In this document: in pieces, positions 1 through 9,757 of the stretch
Layout: every line of letters starts with the position of its first letter
How positions within the stretch are numbered: position 1 is the stretch's first letter
From: Mucidula mucida
Taxonomy: Eukaryota > Basidiomycota > Agaricomycetes > Agaricales > Physalacriaceae
Assembly (NCBI GenBank): GCA_015501055.1
Contig: JADNYV010000407.1
Span: forward strand, 1 to 31,148
Length of the DNA: 31,148 nucleotides
Reading direction: 5' to 3'
The notes under the pieces: model-generated
Seen by the model: only the letters and a program-made list of their open reading frames with translations
What the model was told of the DNA's origin: nothing
Databases searched by the model: none
Program-made: the position numbers and the translations under genes

Positions 1-1347
1 TAGTCTGCCGATCATGGCTCCCTCGCACGCGAGCAAAAACTCCAGCAAGGACGCGTATAATTCTGTTCCGCATTATTGTTTGCTCTTCAAAGCCTCTCAT
101 CATTGCCTACCAAATCCGCACCGGCACTACACTCTATCTGGAGCCGCCATTACTATAACCGTTACAACTAGTAGTCTGCTACATTAGGGCGAGGAGTCCG
201 GTCGCTGAAGCCGTCAGGAAAGGCTCGCTGCGAGATGTAAAAAAGAAGTTCAAGGTGCGCATAACTTCACGTTGGAACTCTTGGTTGCCTTAGACCTTGG
301 TCATTACTTCCACCATCTTGCCCGGTACATTTATCTTCGCCGTTTCTAGCCCGTTCCTCTGATCATCCCAACAAACCTAAGAACTATCTCATTCAAATCA
401 GTTTATATGGTTAACATGCCATTGGTATATATACAAGTTGCCGCACCTTCCAGCTGCTGATGTCCGACTCATATCAAGAAACACCAATGGTGCTTTTATA
501 ACCCAGTCACCACACATTCGTTTCTATCTCTTGCCTAGATTCTGGACAGGATACCAACCAGACACATGCAACTCTGTTTAACAAAGGCGGCGCATATATC
601 TTGGTTGGATGGCATGCTCTCAAGGAGGTCCGGTCAGTTCAAGTAGGCCTCCAAAATTAAGACGTAACATCCAGCTATTCCGGCGGATAATATGCAAGTC
701 AATGGAGCTGTCTATGGTGGGGCAACCCAAGCTGTACCGACTTCCTTGAATGAGATGATATGCTGTTGCTGGTTGGTGATCACTTTGCTTGTGCTGATTC
801 TTTTGATTGACATCAACTTGCCAGTAATATGCGCGATACAACTACTCTCCCAACCATATCCGAGTCCTTCTATGGAAGCCGATCGCTTGTCTTGTAAGGG
901 TGTAAGTGTATTGTTTCTTCAACTCTGTTGCGGACTTAAACAGTTGCAGTTTATGCGAGCCGGCCAGACTCGCTTCAAACTTAGCATTGACACCAGTCGC
1001 TTCACCAAGCCAAAGGCTTTGGTTGTGGACGTAGCTGCACTGGTCAACCTGACCAAACACGGAACTCTTGCTAGTCACTCATAGTTCCTTGCATGTGAGA
1101 TGTGGACGTGGTTTGCGCTATACGCTGCTGGTAAGTCAGCCTTGTCATATCCCTTTGTTGTCGCCGGCGCCATGCTAATATCATCATCACCTGGCAGAGG
1201 TTGAGTTTGGTTATGTGCAAACGGTCACTTGCAGTATACAAGTTTGAAGGGTAGAATTGTGCCATTGTTGCGATCCTAAACTACAGTGCCTACAAAGATA
1301 GTAATGACAACCACCGGAAAGACAATCCTATTTGTTGAGCAACTCTT
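1..1347. other. No confident gene
   Basis: Both strands carry only short open frames here (the longest is 130 codons, 692-1084 plus), with no recognisable domain. A possible plus-strand intron (GTAAGTC at about 1132, ending in CTGGCAG at about 1198) can be drawn, but it joins nothing recognisable. On the minus strand, frames at 620-841, 842-1078 and 1071-1265 follow one another and could be remnants of one decayed gene; I cannot name it. Confidence 0.5.
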
Positions 1348-2106
1348 TCAGAGCCCCATTCTGGTGAGCGTATCCTTTGCCCTCTGAGTGATGTTCTCCC
1401 TCTTGCGAGTCCACCCTGCCAACAATGCCGCCAGAACACTGTCTACAGCAACTGAGCCAGGACCTTCTGGCAAGCGAGCACTCTTGGTAAAGTACTCCTC
1501 CGCCATAATCTTGACTAAACTAACTTTTGTTGTAAGCGGGGTGTATCCTCCCCATGGGCCAATGTTCCACTCCTGGCCCCATGCATTGTTGATAAAGGTG
1601 ATGTTGTTGCAGAAATAAAAGCGCTTCTGGTAGAACATAAGCTCCGAGCGGGGTGGGACACTGACAGTAATGGTTGTCGTCGCGCTTGAGGTAATCTTGG
1701 TAGTCTTGAAAGTGCGTCTGCTGTGATTGACGCCTATGGACATGCCCTTGTAGGACGCACCAAGGTTGAAGCCGTTGGTGATCTCACTGCCCTGGGTAAT
1801 GGTGAGTCCGGTGGTGTAGGAGTACTGGTACTGCTGCGTGGCATCGGTGTCGTTCTTCCAAGCAATGAGCTGGACCCACTGAACCCTCTTGAGGAAGCGA
1901 TTGACGATGGCATATATGGCCTTGTTGCCAGGTCTAGAGTAAAATGTTACCCAACCGGCAAAGGTGCACATAGTACCGGTGGTGTTGTATACACGGTAGT
2001 TGTACAGATCATGGGGTGCCGCAAGAGATCTGGCGACAAGAGAGGTGGGTTCAACACTTTCCTTGATGTGGGTGTGTTTAACACCGGGGTCGCTGATGAG
2101 GACATT
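1348..2106 (-). CDS. Aerolysin/ETX-MTX2-like beta-pore-forming family protein (inferred), main exon
   Basis: The first Met of the long frame is at 1971 (207 residues), but the frame stays open upstream to 2106. There a good 3' splice site (CATAG at 2107-2111) pairs with a GTGAGT donor at 2156, giving a 50-nt intron. The translated middle region is a run of alternating Ser/Thr and hydrophobic residues followed by a VPPRSELMFYQK segment and Trp/Gly-rich strands (NAWGQEWNIGPWGGY). This is the general appearance of the insertion-hairpin and beta-strand region of aerolysin/epsilon-toxin-like proteins, which also occur in mushrooms. If so, the product would be a secreted or cytosolic pore-forming protein, perhaps defensive. 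No signal peptide is visible. The upstream exon has an open frame but no ATG, so the true start is unresolved and the gene may be 5'-damaged. The family call is inference from strand pattern only. Confidence 0.42.
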   Translation of the reverse strand, partial: NVLISDPGVKHTHIKESVEPTSLVARSLAAPHDLYNYRVYNTTGTMCTFAGWVTFYSRPGNKAIYAIVNRFLKRVQWVQLIAWKNDTDATQQYQYSYTTGLTITQGSEITNGFNLGASYKGMSIGVNHSRRTFKTTKITSSATTTITVSVPPRSELMFYQKRFYFCNNITFINNAWGQEWNIGPWGGYTPLTTKVSLVKIMAEEYFTKSARLPEGPGSVAVDSVLAALLAGWTRKRENITQRAKDTLTRMGL

Positions 2107-2129
2107 CTATGCGCCAAGGGTCAGACTGA

Positions 2130-3000
2130 GTAATGCCAGAGCCTATTACTACTCACCGTGGGCACGGATGGTTGAGAAGATATATTTAAACAAGCACTTG
2201 TTGTACAATGGAGTATGTAGCTGAAGTGCTGAAGAACTGGAGCTCTGCACAACTGGCTTTATAGAAATTCAGTGTGCTACTCTCTTAGGACCGTTTAAAC
2301 CAAGCTTTTGTCCATTTTGCCTGTTCAAGCTCAACCCCAGGGAGCCAAGTCCACCGGTGGCAAACAGTCCGAATCCAGAGCATGTATTGATTATACTTTT
2401 ACTCAACAGTCGAAACCTGCTGCCAGCGCTCTCTATGGGCACATCTTGCTGAGAAGATATGTTTGGCAAGCACAATGGATGGGATTATTAGTAATCAAGT
2501 ACTGGAGCTCTACACGGCAGGCTTTACAGAATTTCAGTGCACAACAGGCTTACAGTCTTGTAGGCTTTCTTCAAAGTAAGCCTCCGTTCATTTTATTTGT
2601 CCAAGCTCAACCCCAGGGAGAAGTGCAATGTGCCAAATCTACCAGTGGCGAACAGTCCAAATTCAAAGCATGTGTTAATTATACTCTTACTCAACGGTCA
2701 ACGGTTAAAACCTGCTGGCAGCACTCTCTTTGGGCACGACTGGCTGAGAAGACAAGTACAATAAATGGGATTGTTAATAATGCATCTATAGTAGAAGGAA
2801 CAACTGTCTTCCTTCATCTCGTCAAGTCTGAGTAACGAGACTAGTAATGCAGTACATGGCGGGCAGACTTTACAGAAATCCAATATATGACTGGCTTATG
2901 GTCTCTTCAACACAAGCTCAATACCAGGAAGAAAAGTGCAAAGTGCCAGGTGGACTGAGTCCAAATCCAATAGAGTACAATTGTACCTTACTTTTCAAAG
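2130..3000. repeat. Degenerate tandem repeat, about 290-bp unit, roughly three copies
   Basis: Blocks such as TGGGCAC..(T/C)TGAGAAGA recur near 2160, 2437 and 2730. Blocks like GGCTTTAYAGAAATTCAGTG recur near 2255, 2518 and 2868. A block CAAGCTCAAYMCCAGG recurs near 2325, 2603 and 2917. The period is about 265-295 bp and the order is the same in each unit. The copy nearest the aerolysin-like gene contains its TATA-like box and the 5' exon/intron boundary, so the repeat looks like a tandem duplication of that gene's promoter and 5' end. Divergence between copies is substantial. Confidence 0.75.
2258..2263 (-). promoter_or_regulatory. TATA-like box upstream of the aerolysin-like gene
   Basis: On the minus strand the sequence reads TATAAA within TTTCTATAAAGCC. 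It lies about 100 nt upstream of the GTGAGT splice donor at 2156 and fits a core promoter for the gene at 1348-2106. The same stretch recurs, with TATA changed to TGTA, in the two tandem copies further upstream. Confidence 0.4.
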
Positions 3001-3759
3001 TGTCATTATCTGTCTGTCTGTGAGACATTGTTCTCATATATGTCGTGCATCTACGCATCAGAAGCTTCATACCATCTCCAGCAACATAAGTTTTGGTAGG
3101 AACTGGCGCTCGGCCGTCTCCTGAAAAAGCTGTTCAGACTTTACTGAATAGCAATGGTCCCAATTTGCGCAACACTGTTAGCTTGGTCAGGCAGCGGAGC
3201 GCGGCAACAAGACTGTTTGGCACGGAGGGTTGCATGAACATAAACGTGCAGCCTATGAATCAACCCACATGATGACGGTACCTAAACACCTGTAGTGCAC
3301 CACAAATTAAGATCATGGATGTCCATGATTTGTTTCCCCAAGGATGAAGGTTCATGTACTGAATGAGTTGTCGGTGATTCCACAGTTGACTAAATATTTA
3401 TCTACTCAGTTAAGTGTGCAAACTTCAGAGACTACAATGATTTAAAAGAGTGCAAAAGCAGGTGTGACCTTTCTAAGAAGCATAACAGAGTCAGGTAAAT
3501 CTAGCGCGGTCACTCTATGACCAATTGCGCTTAATTGCACGTTATTTTGCAAGGTCTAATTGTTGACAACTGGCACCACTCACTCATCATCCTCAAAATC
3601 TAATACCTGGTACAGTTAATCTTTTTACATTGAAAGATACATATGAATGCCTCAAATTTCTAGAGCTGCCAGACACCATTTAGACCTCAAGGAATCACCA
3701 TAAAATTTTTTTGGCACTTCCCGTACCCGTTTAGTAGAAAGAGACAATCCACCACCATA
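3001..3759. other. Intergenic, no gene seen
   Basis: AT-rich sequence with no long open frame on either strand and no recognisable repeat or RNA gene. Confidence 0.6.
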
Positions 3760-4398
3760 ACTGCTATCTTTCCGCCAGAGATATTTGACGTCATTTTGGA
3801 CGACGTGCATATCCTTGACGTAGAGGCCAAATCCACTTACTATGCCCTGTACTCCAGCCTACGGACAGATTTGTCCAAACCAGCAAAGACCCTCTATTCC
3901 TGCTCCTTGATCTGTCAATTATGGGTCCCTTGCACGTGTCTGCACATGTTTGGCACTCTATATCTCCCAATTGATGACCGCCATTTCACTATCTTGTTGG
4001 GCGTGCTCGTCGCATATCACCTCTGCATATTCCGCTCATCAGTCCGGCAGTTAAGCATCCCCTGCAGCCTGGATCCTGACAAGTTGTCATGGATGAAAAC
4101 TGTTCTCCTGCAACTCGCGCTCCTAACACACACAGATAACATATTCCTGCAAGAGGAGTAGAGGGCGGGCGTGCGGCTTTTCGGACCTCAACTGAAGCGC
4201 TTCGAAATGAATTGTGCAGGGTTTGAAAAGGTTAGCCGGATGACGGAGCTCGTTATGTGTTGCACAAATCTGGAGCATCTTTCCTTGCAGTATCTATACC
4301 TAGAGAAAGACTGGGATAGTGCTCCTCCACCCAGTAATATAACTGTCAGGACGCCGCCACCACAGTTTCTGCAATCTTTAGCTCTAAACAATGGGTAG
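3760..4398 (+). pseudogene. Decayed F-box-like protein gene
   Basis: One reading frame runs from about 3760 to the stop at 4398 with a single in-frame TAG at 4159-4161. Its start reads TAIFPPEIFDVILDDV, the shape of an F-box first helix (LPPEI.D.I). It is followed by TLYSCSLICQLWVP, which matches the CSLVCRSWLP element typical of agaricomycete F-box proteins. Downstream of the stop are leucine-rich segments (LEHLSLQYLYL) as in the C-terminal halves of these proteins. There is no ATG at a suitable place, since the frame opens with TTG-GAC. F-box proteins normally recruit substrates to SCF ubiquitin ligases via Skp1; this copy is probably inactive. It resembles a different subfamily from the type A and type B pairs elsewhere in the window. 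Confidence 0.55.
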
Positions 4399-4634
4399 CA
4401 TACAACATTGGGTCAAGGGTGCGAAGCATCCCTAGTGGAAACATGTATGGACAAGGAGTCCCAAACACAGACTTACTAGTATATAAGCAGTAGTATAGCA
4501 TCATTGTACTTTAGTTCCAATCTTGTTTATACACCTGGCCCAGCCTAGTTCAACAACACAAACACTTTCTTTCCTCAAGATTTCTCTGTAATATCTGGTT
4601 TAGTCTTGTGGCTATAGTTAGTTACTAACATATA
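4399..4634. other. Intergenic, no gene seen
   Basis: No supported coding or structural feature between the two F-box relics. Confidence 0.5.
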
Positions 4635-4850
4635 CTAGGTGTTCCGCTGAATGTACGTGTTTAGATGTGCATGACACACTTTTAATGTGATAAGCATTAA
4701 TTCAACATGTTTGATTTCCTGCGTGAGATTTGTAAACTTGCCAGATGCATCCTCTAAGCTGCTCTTTTTGCAAGAGACGTCAAATGGTGTGGGGTTCTGA
4801 TACACTCTGGCCAAGTCTTTTTTGAAAGAGAGTTTGTATTCCAAGGTCAT
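4635..4850 (-). pseudogene. N-terminal fragment of a type A F-box gene
   Basis: The 71-residue frame aligns to residues 18-87 of the type A proteins encoded at 7807 and 21666. Shared features are the YKLSFKKDLARVYQNP block against YTLPFEEDFARGFYNP, the KSSLEDAS coiled-coil start, and the LTQEIKHVELMLITLK heptad region. It ends before the F-box, so only the coiled-coil segment survives. It lies opposite in orientation to the intact copies, which points to a rearranged or partial duplication. No function is expected. Confidence 0.7.
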
Positions 4851-5463
4851 TGAAGCGTAACATTTTGATAAAGGTCATTGCCTTCAAAACATGTCAGAAA
4901 ACGGATAAGCAACACAAGAAAGACACACAAGGATTTTAGAATAAAAGGTGTGATTCAAAGGCAAACTCTTACTCCTTGAGGGATTGCTGCAGGTTTACTA
5001 ATAATTTAAATTGCATATTGTAAATGCTGACAAATGCACTATGTGAGCTCTTTAAACGTCTCAACTACTAAGGGTTGTTTCTCCTATGCAGAGGCTTGAA
5101 GAAAACAAACGAGGACCCGAGAGGCCGATGGTGGTGGTTACAGACAAAGCTGATAATGGTAATGTAATCCAAGAACTGCTGTGTTCAATGTCAATGTTAT
5201 TATCAGAGCCGTTCAACTGGATTTCTAATTTCAAGTAGTATCCAAGGCTGCAACATATCTGGGCACCGGCATACTACTTTACTGCTTAGGCAAGAATAGG
5301 GCCCCAGCAAGCCTTCTATAAATTCTGTCATTGGGGATAATCCAACACAAATTCAAGTGTGGAATGGGACACCAGCATCCTAGTTGTAGCGTGAATGAAG
5401 AAAAATAGTTTCATTTTTAATGGGGAAGATTGGGGGAAGATAGTGGGTCAAAGAGCTCACGCG
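4851..5463. other. Intergenic, no gene seen
   Basis: No long open frame. It flanks the hAT insertion site and contains no visible copy of the hAT terminal sequence. Confidence 0.5.
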
Positions 5464-5471
5464 CTCACGGC
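5464..5471. repeat. Target-site duplication, left (CTCACGGC)
   Basis: Eight bases immediately outside the left terminal inverted repeat, repeated exactly at 7677-7684. An 8-bp duplication is the hallmark of hAT integration. Confidence 0.93.
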
Positions 5472-5488
5472 TAAGGATCAGCACGGGT
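5472..5488 (+). repeat. hAT copy 1, left terminal inverted repeat
   Basis: TAAGGATCAGCACGGGT, the exact reverse complement of the right end at 7660-7676 and identical to the left end of copy 2 at 28671-28687. Confidence 0.95.
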
Positions 5489-5740
5489 CGGCAGGTTTGG
5501 CGCGGGTCACGGGTTTTCCCGTGCACGGGTACAGGTACGGGTCGGTCCTTCCCAATTTGGGCAAACCCGTGGTACCTGCACCTAACCCGCCCTTTAAACT
5601 AGTGGTCATGCACCTCCAGGCCTCAATTTTGCTTCCGTTTTGTTTGCGATAAGCATGTAGATATAACTTGGTAGCTACACAACACCTTACAAAGCTGAAA
5701 ATAATTGTACTCCTAATTATCGTACTTGCTACTGCCCGCC

Positions 5741-7523
5741 ATGCCTCCCGCGAAAGACCCCAACGCCTCGGTGACTAACTGTAATCCTCTTAAACGGCGG
5801 AGTGATGGTGCCTTCTGCTCCATCAAGAAACATTGCTTCCAAGATACCGGCAACAGAAATTTGAGTAGTGCCCTTGCCAAGCATGCCAAGGTGTGCATGG
5901 GCACAGAGCAGGTTGAATCCGCGCTCCAGTCAGGAAAGACGCCCGCTGAGGTCAAGGAGATGCTCTCCGGGCACGCCAAGGCAGGAAATAAGGATATTCG
6001 CGGGATGTTTGACGGCATGCGAAAGAAGGGTGTCCTGAGTTATTTGACGACTCAGCACACTCCCACACAGACAAGGTGAGTACGCGTACCTGTTGTTCAA
6101 CTTCGCTAACATTCCATAAGTATTCGTCTGTTAACCGGTTCAGTACTCATTAGCCTTCTTAGATTTGTACCATCGCTTTTCAGATCATTAACTCGTCAAC
6201 ACTTCTCCTTCCCGCCTGGAAGGCTCTGCTCCGGAGACAAAAACAGCGTGTACGAGTTATACCGTGTGACGTGCGCACGCAATGGAATTCTACGTATGAC
6301 ATGCTCCACTTTGCTTTACAGTATCGCGACGCTATCAATGAATTCACCGCGCCAGCCGCCAACAAACTACGCAAGTGGGAATTGTCCTTGGATGAATGGG
6401 CATTGTTGGAAGAGATGCATTGTATCCTCCAGGTACGTTGGTTTCTGTTTGTATGAGCTGCCAAGCTGGTAACTGATGCATGTTTAGATCCTCAAGGAAG
6501 AAACCCTCCACTTCTCATCTGACGGGGCCGTCATCGCTGATGTCCTTCCCACCATCGACAAAATCGACACCTTTTTTACTATGCAGCTCTTCAAACTCCA
6601 CCTAGAGGATGGGACGGAACAAAACATTGCTATCTCCGACGCTTTCAAGACCAGCCTCTTCCTCGCAAGCCGAACCCTGAACAAGTATTATGCATTAACG
6701 GATGATACAGTGGTTTACCGTATCGCTATGAGTACGTTTTGTTTTCCTAATCGAAATTTCTACTGATATTATATGACACAGTTCTTCATCCCTCACACAA
6801 GCTCGAATACTTTCAAGACAACAACTGGGAGCCAAGCTGGATCGACAAGGCGCAGGCGGCCGTCAAGGATGTATGGCGCGATGAATACCGCGGTCAAACG
6901 GAGCTTCTACCAGAGGAACAGGTAACAAAGAAGGCACCAGCAGGAACGAGCACCGTACGTTCAATCTTGTTGACTCTTATTGTTGAACTAATCTAATCTT
7001 ACAGGCTGCCAAAATTTGGGAGCAGCGCAAACAGGGCTGTGTACCTACTGAATGCGACGAGCTTGATCATTACTTATCTTCGGATACGGAGCCTGTCGAC
7101 GACATTATTCAGTGGTGGGTCGACAAGCGGAGCTCTTTCCCGCGGCTGTTGAGAATGGCCCTCGACTATCACACTATTCCTGGTACGTGTTGATTCCTTT
7201 GGATTTGAAGCAACTAATGGGTTCGTTTAGCAACGTCTGTTGTTGTAGAATGTGTCTTCAGCCGAGGATGCCGTCTCATCGACTGGGAACGTAACCGACT
7301 CAGTGCCCAGTCCATACGGGCATTGATGTGCGTTGGTGACTGGTCGTTGAAAGGCTTGATCCACGACAATGATCTTGCCGTCATAACAAAGGATGGTGCA
7401 GTCAAGCCGAGCGCGACGGAGAAGAACCTTGTTGATGTTGATTTGCCGGATGGTTTTGATAATATTGGCAGTTCACTTCATGATGTTGAGATGGTATTTG
7501 TATCCTCCGATGAGGAGATGTAG
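5741..7523 (+). pseudogene. hAT transposase remnant (copy 1)
   Basis: Exons can be placed at 5741-6075, 6184-6432, 6488-6731, 6782-6954, 7005-7182 and 7231-7523, all with GT-AG introns of 48-108 nt. The first exon begins MPPAKDPN and carries the tail of a BED-type zinc finger (FCSIKKHC..HAKVC), but its first Cys is gone because of the internal deletion. Later exons show the hAT landmarks RTQWNSTYDML and the C-terminal dimerisation region (FPRLLRMALDYHTIP, then VVECVFSRG.R, RNRLSAQSIRALM). The first exon ends out of phase with the next recognisable one, and the segment with the first catalytic Asp and the conserved CxxH is absent. The transposase core has therefore been deleted. The 3' half remains fully open, so a truncated C-terminal product is conceivable. 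Confidence 0.85.
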
Positions 7524-7659
7524 TACTGGTACCAAGTATACATATATTTCGCCCATTTTGACATGGTGAGCCCCGCGGGTACCCGTGACCCGGCGGGTTG
7601 TGGACTAACCCGTCTGTGCGGGTACGGGTACGGTCCGTGGTCCGGATACCCGCGGGAGT

Positions 7660-7676
7660 ACCCGTGCTGATCCTTA
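7660..7676 (-). repeat. hAT copy 1, right terminal inverted repeat
   Basis: ACCCGTGCTGATCCTTA, perfect inverted match to 5472-5488, directly followed by the target duplication. Confidence 0.95.
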
Positions 7677-7684
7677 CTCACGGC
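7677..7684. repeat. Target-site duplication, right (CTCACGGC)
   Basis: Exact copy of 5464-5471 flanking the hAT element. Confidence 0.93.
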
Positions 7685-7806
7685 ACAATGTAGCCGGAAG
7701 GTCTTGCAAAAACCATTATCAGTCGCTAGTAAACATTATATAGTAAGCCTTCTTTCAACTGCCTTTGTTGCCCTTGTATTGAACATATTCTTTAACAGGC
7801 TTTCCC

Positions 7807-9435
7807 GTGAATACCACAACATCCAACATTGAACTATGCCCAAAGTGTTGTGCATCAATTGTGTTGACTTCATACAGGCTACCTTTTAAACAGGACTTCA
7901 CTAGAGTGTATTGCAACCCTTCTACCACAAATAAATCCTCCATAGAACGCAGCTTGAGCAACACGTCTGCTGAGTTAGCAACACTGACCGAGGAAATCAA
8001 GTTATTGGTTAGTGCACTAAAGACACACCACACCCATCTCGAGAGATATATCTATTACACCACATGTTTCATTCAATTATCCCCCATCTGCCAACTTCCT
8101 ACCAAAGTCCTTGGTATCATCTTTGCCGCGGCGTGTACTTCTTTCCAAAAGACTGAATACAGAACCCCGCTTTCCATCAGCCTTGTTTGCTCAAAATGGT
8201 GTGACATTTCCCTTTCCACGCCTGTCTTGTGGACAAACATCTATGTCGCACCTTATTCACATACAGCTTGTGTACCTGTGTACCAACATTATCTCCAGCG
8301 CTGCGGAAGGATTCCAATTTGCATCAAGGTGGAAATTCCTGTCAAAGTCCACCCTCATCTGTATGATGACAATGGTGATCATCCCTCCGGACTGATCTAC
8401 AAGAATCATGTTGATGTTATGGCCGATGTCTATGAGAGCTTTGCTCAGTGGAGGCATGCCAAGTTTTATATAAACCTCGCAGGTATCAAACTTTTACAAG
8501 ATCTTTCTGGTCTCTGGGCCGATGACACGGAGCAGTTGGAGGCACCCAATCTCAATTCCCTTATATTGGCAATGAAGGATGCTCAGGTTTCCAACATGTC
8601 CAGCCTCCCCAGCATTTTCAGTGCGGCGCCTTCCCTGACTGCCGTTAACCTTCTTGATCGTTGTGCTAGCCAACCATTTCTTTGAACAGATAGCCAACTA
8701 CCTTGGGGACAGTTACAACACGTTCAGACTAGTCAGGGGAATCCAGCGAAGCTGATGGATCTCGAAAATAATTTCCAAGATGGAGGGGGAAGAACACTTG
8801 TTCTCAATGAACCGCACGAGCGCTCAATAACAGAATTTTTCCTATCCCTCGAGATATCGTTCACACGCCACCTCACCACCCTTATCCTCAATTCGGAGTC
8901 CTGGAATGATGATGTGTTCGACTTTTTCGCCGACCTCGCCATTCCTACTCTCAAAAACCTTGTATTAATCTGTCGCAACGGACGAATCTATGACAACCCA
9001 ATCGTCGCGCTGCCTCAATTCCTCCAGTCTTCGCAATGCCAACTGAGCACGTTCCGTCTTGTCATGCACGGCCGGGGTGGTACATATACTGCACAACCAA
9101 CGCTGGCGGACACTTTGGTTGATGCACTTCATGAGATGGCCCATCTCACATATCTCCAGGTCATCGAAGCTCCTTCGGGACCGCCTCTAATTAACAACAG
9201 ACTCTTCGAGAAGCTGTCCGCAGATACCTTCCTGCCCAAGTTGAAGTCTCTCGAACTGGTGTGGGCAGAGGATTGCCAGCCCGACAGAGAACTGCTCTCC
9301 GCTCTCTCAGCGCGCGCAGACGGTCGTCTCTCGTCTGTTGTTCTCGGTATCCGTAACGGGGGCAACCTTGGACCGGATGTTCTGGTGTGTTTGCGGGGGC
9401 TGCGACAGAAGAATGTCCGAGCTACGCGCTGGTAG
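7807..9435 (+). pseudogene. F-box protein, type A, copy 1 (start codon lost, in-frame TGA)
   Basis: One continuous frame of 543 codons aligns along its whole length with the intact paralogue at 21666-23288. It has an N-terminal CPKC pair, a coiled coil at about residues 40-80, an F-box (LPTKVLGIIFAAAC..TPLSISLVCSKW) near residues 95-140 and a leucine-rich C-terminal half ending NVRATRW. Two lesions are visible. The paralogue's ATG lies where this copy has GTG at about 7807, and no alternative in-frame ATG precedes the coiled coil. An in-frame TGA at 8683-8685 cuts the protein at 292 residues. There are no frameshifts, so the lesions are probably recent. Intact F-box proteins of this type act as substrate adaptors of SCF ubiquitin ligases. 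A shortened product from a downstream start is possible but would lose the F-box or the C-terminal domain. Confidence 0.85.
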
Positions 9436-9702
9436 TGCTCTTTTTTGTTATTAAGGGGCGGTTGAAGGAGCTATGAGGTTATTATTGGTTGGGGTTGTAG
9501 GATATGAATCACTGTCCGTCTGCACTGCCAAAATGCCCTAATCACTTCGTTCGTACACCCCGTGGCCCATGGCCCATGGCTGCCGATGACTGGGCACTTT
9601 ACGTGAAAGACTATCCATTTAAATTCCACAGGCCGCTCTACGTCCTCTGATGTGAGGTAACAGGTGCCACAGTGCCACACTGCGGCACAGCACAGCTAGT
9701 CC

Positions 9703-9709
9703 ATATAAA
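9703..9709 (+). promoter_or_regulatory. TATA-like box of the type B F-box gene
   Basis: ATATAAA, matching CATATAAA at 23579-23586 in front of the second type B copy. It lies 16 nt before the first ATG (9719) but about 50 nt before the second ATG (9758), so transcription should begin after 9719 and the second ATG is the better start. Confidence 0.5.
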
Positions 9710-9757
9710 GCTTCAGCAATGACGGCTGTTTCTCATCCTGACCTCCACCCAGCGACA

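Larger units (their letters stand above)
5472..7676 (+). mobile_element. hAT DNA transposon, copy 1, internally deleted
   Basis: The element is 2205 bp, bounded by perfect 17-bp terminal inverted repeats and an exact 8-bp target duplication. Both ends carry GC-rich subterminal runs built from short CGGGT/ACCCG motifs, typical binding-site arrays for hAT transposases. The plus strand encodes a spliced transposase remnant. Compared with the second copy at 28671, this one lacks about 0.8 kb between its positions 5809 and 5811, removing the acidic region and the start of the zinc finger. Both copies also seem to lack the first half of the catalytic RNase H-like fold. It is therefore non-autonomous, but its ends are intact and it could be moved in trans. 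Confidence 0.93.

Noticed and set aside
692..1084. Plus-strand ORF of 130 codons
   Set aside because: Hydrophobic low-complexity start, no domain, no supporting splice structure or paralogue.
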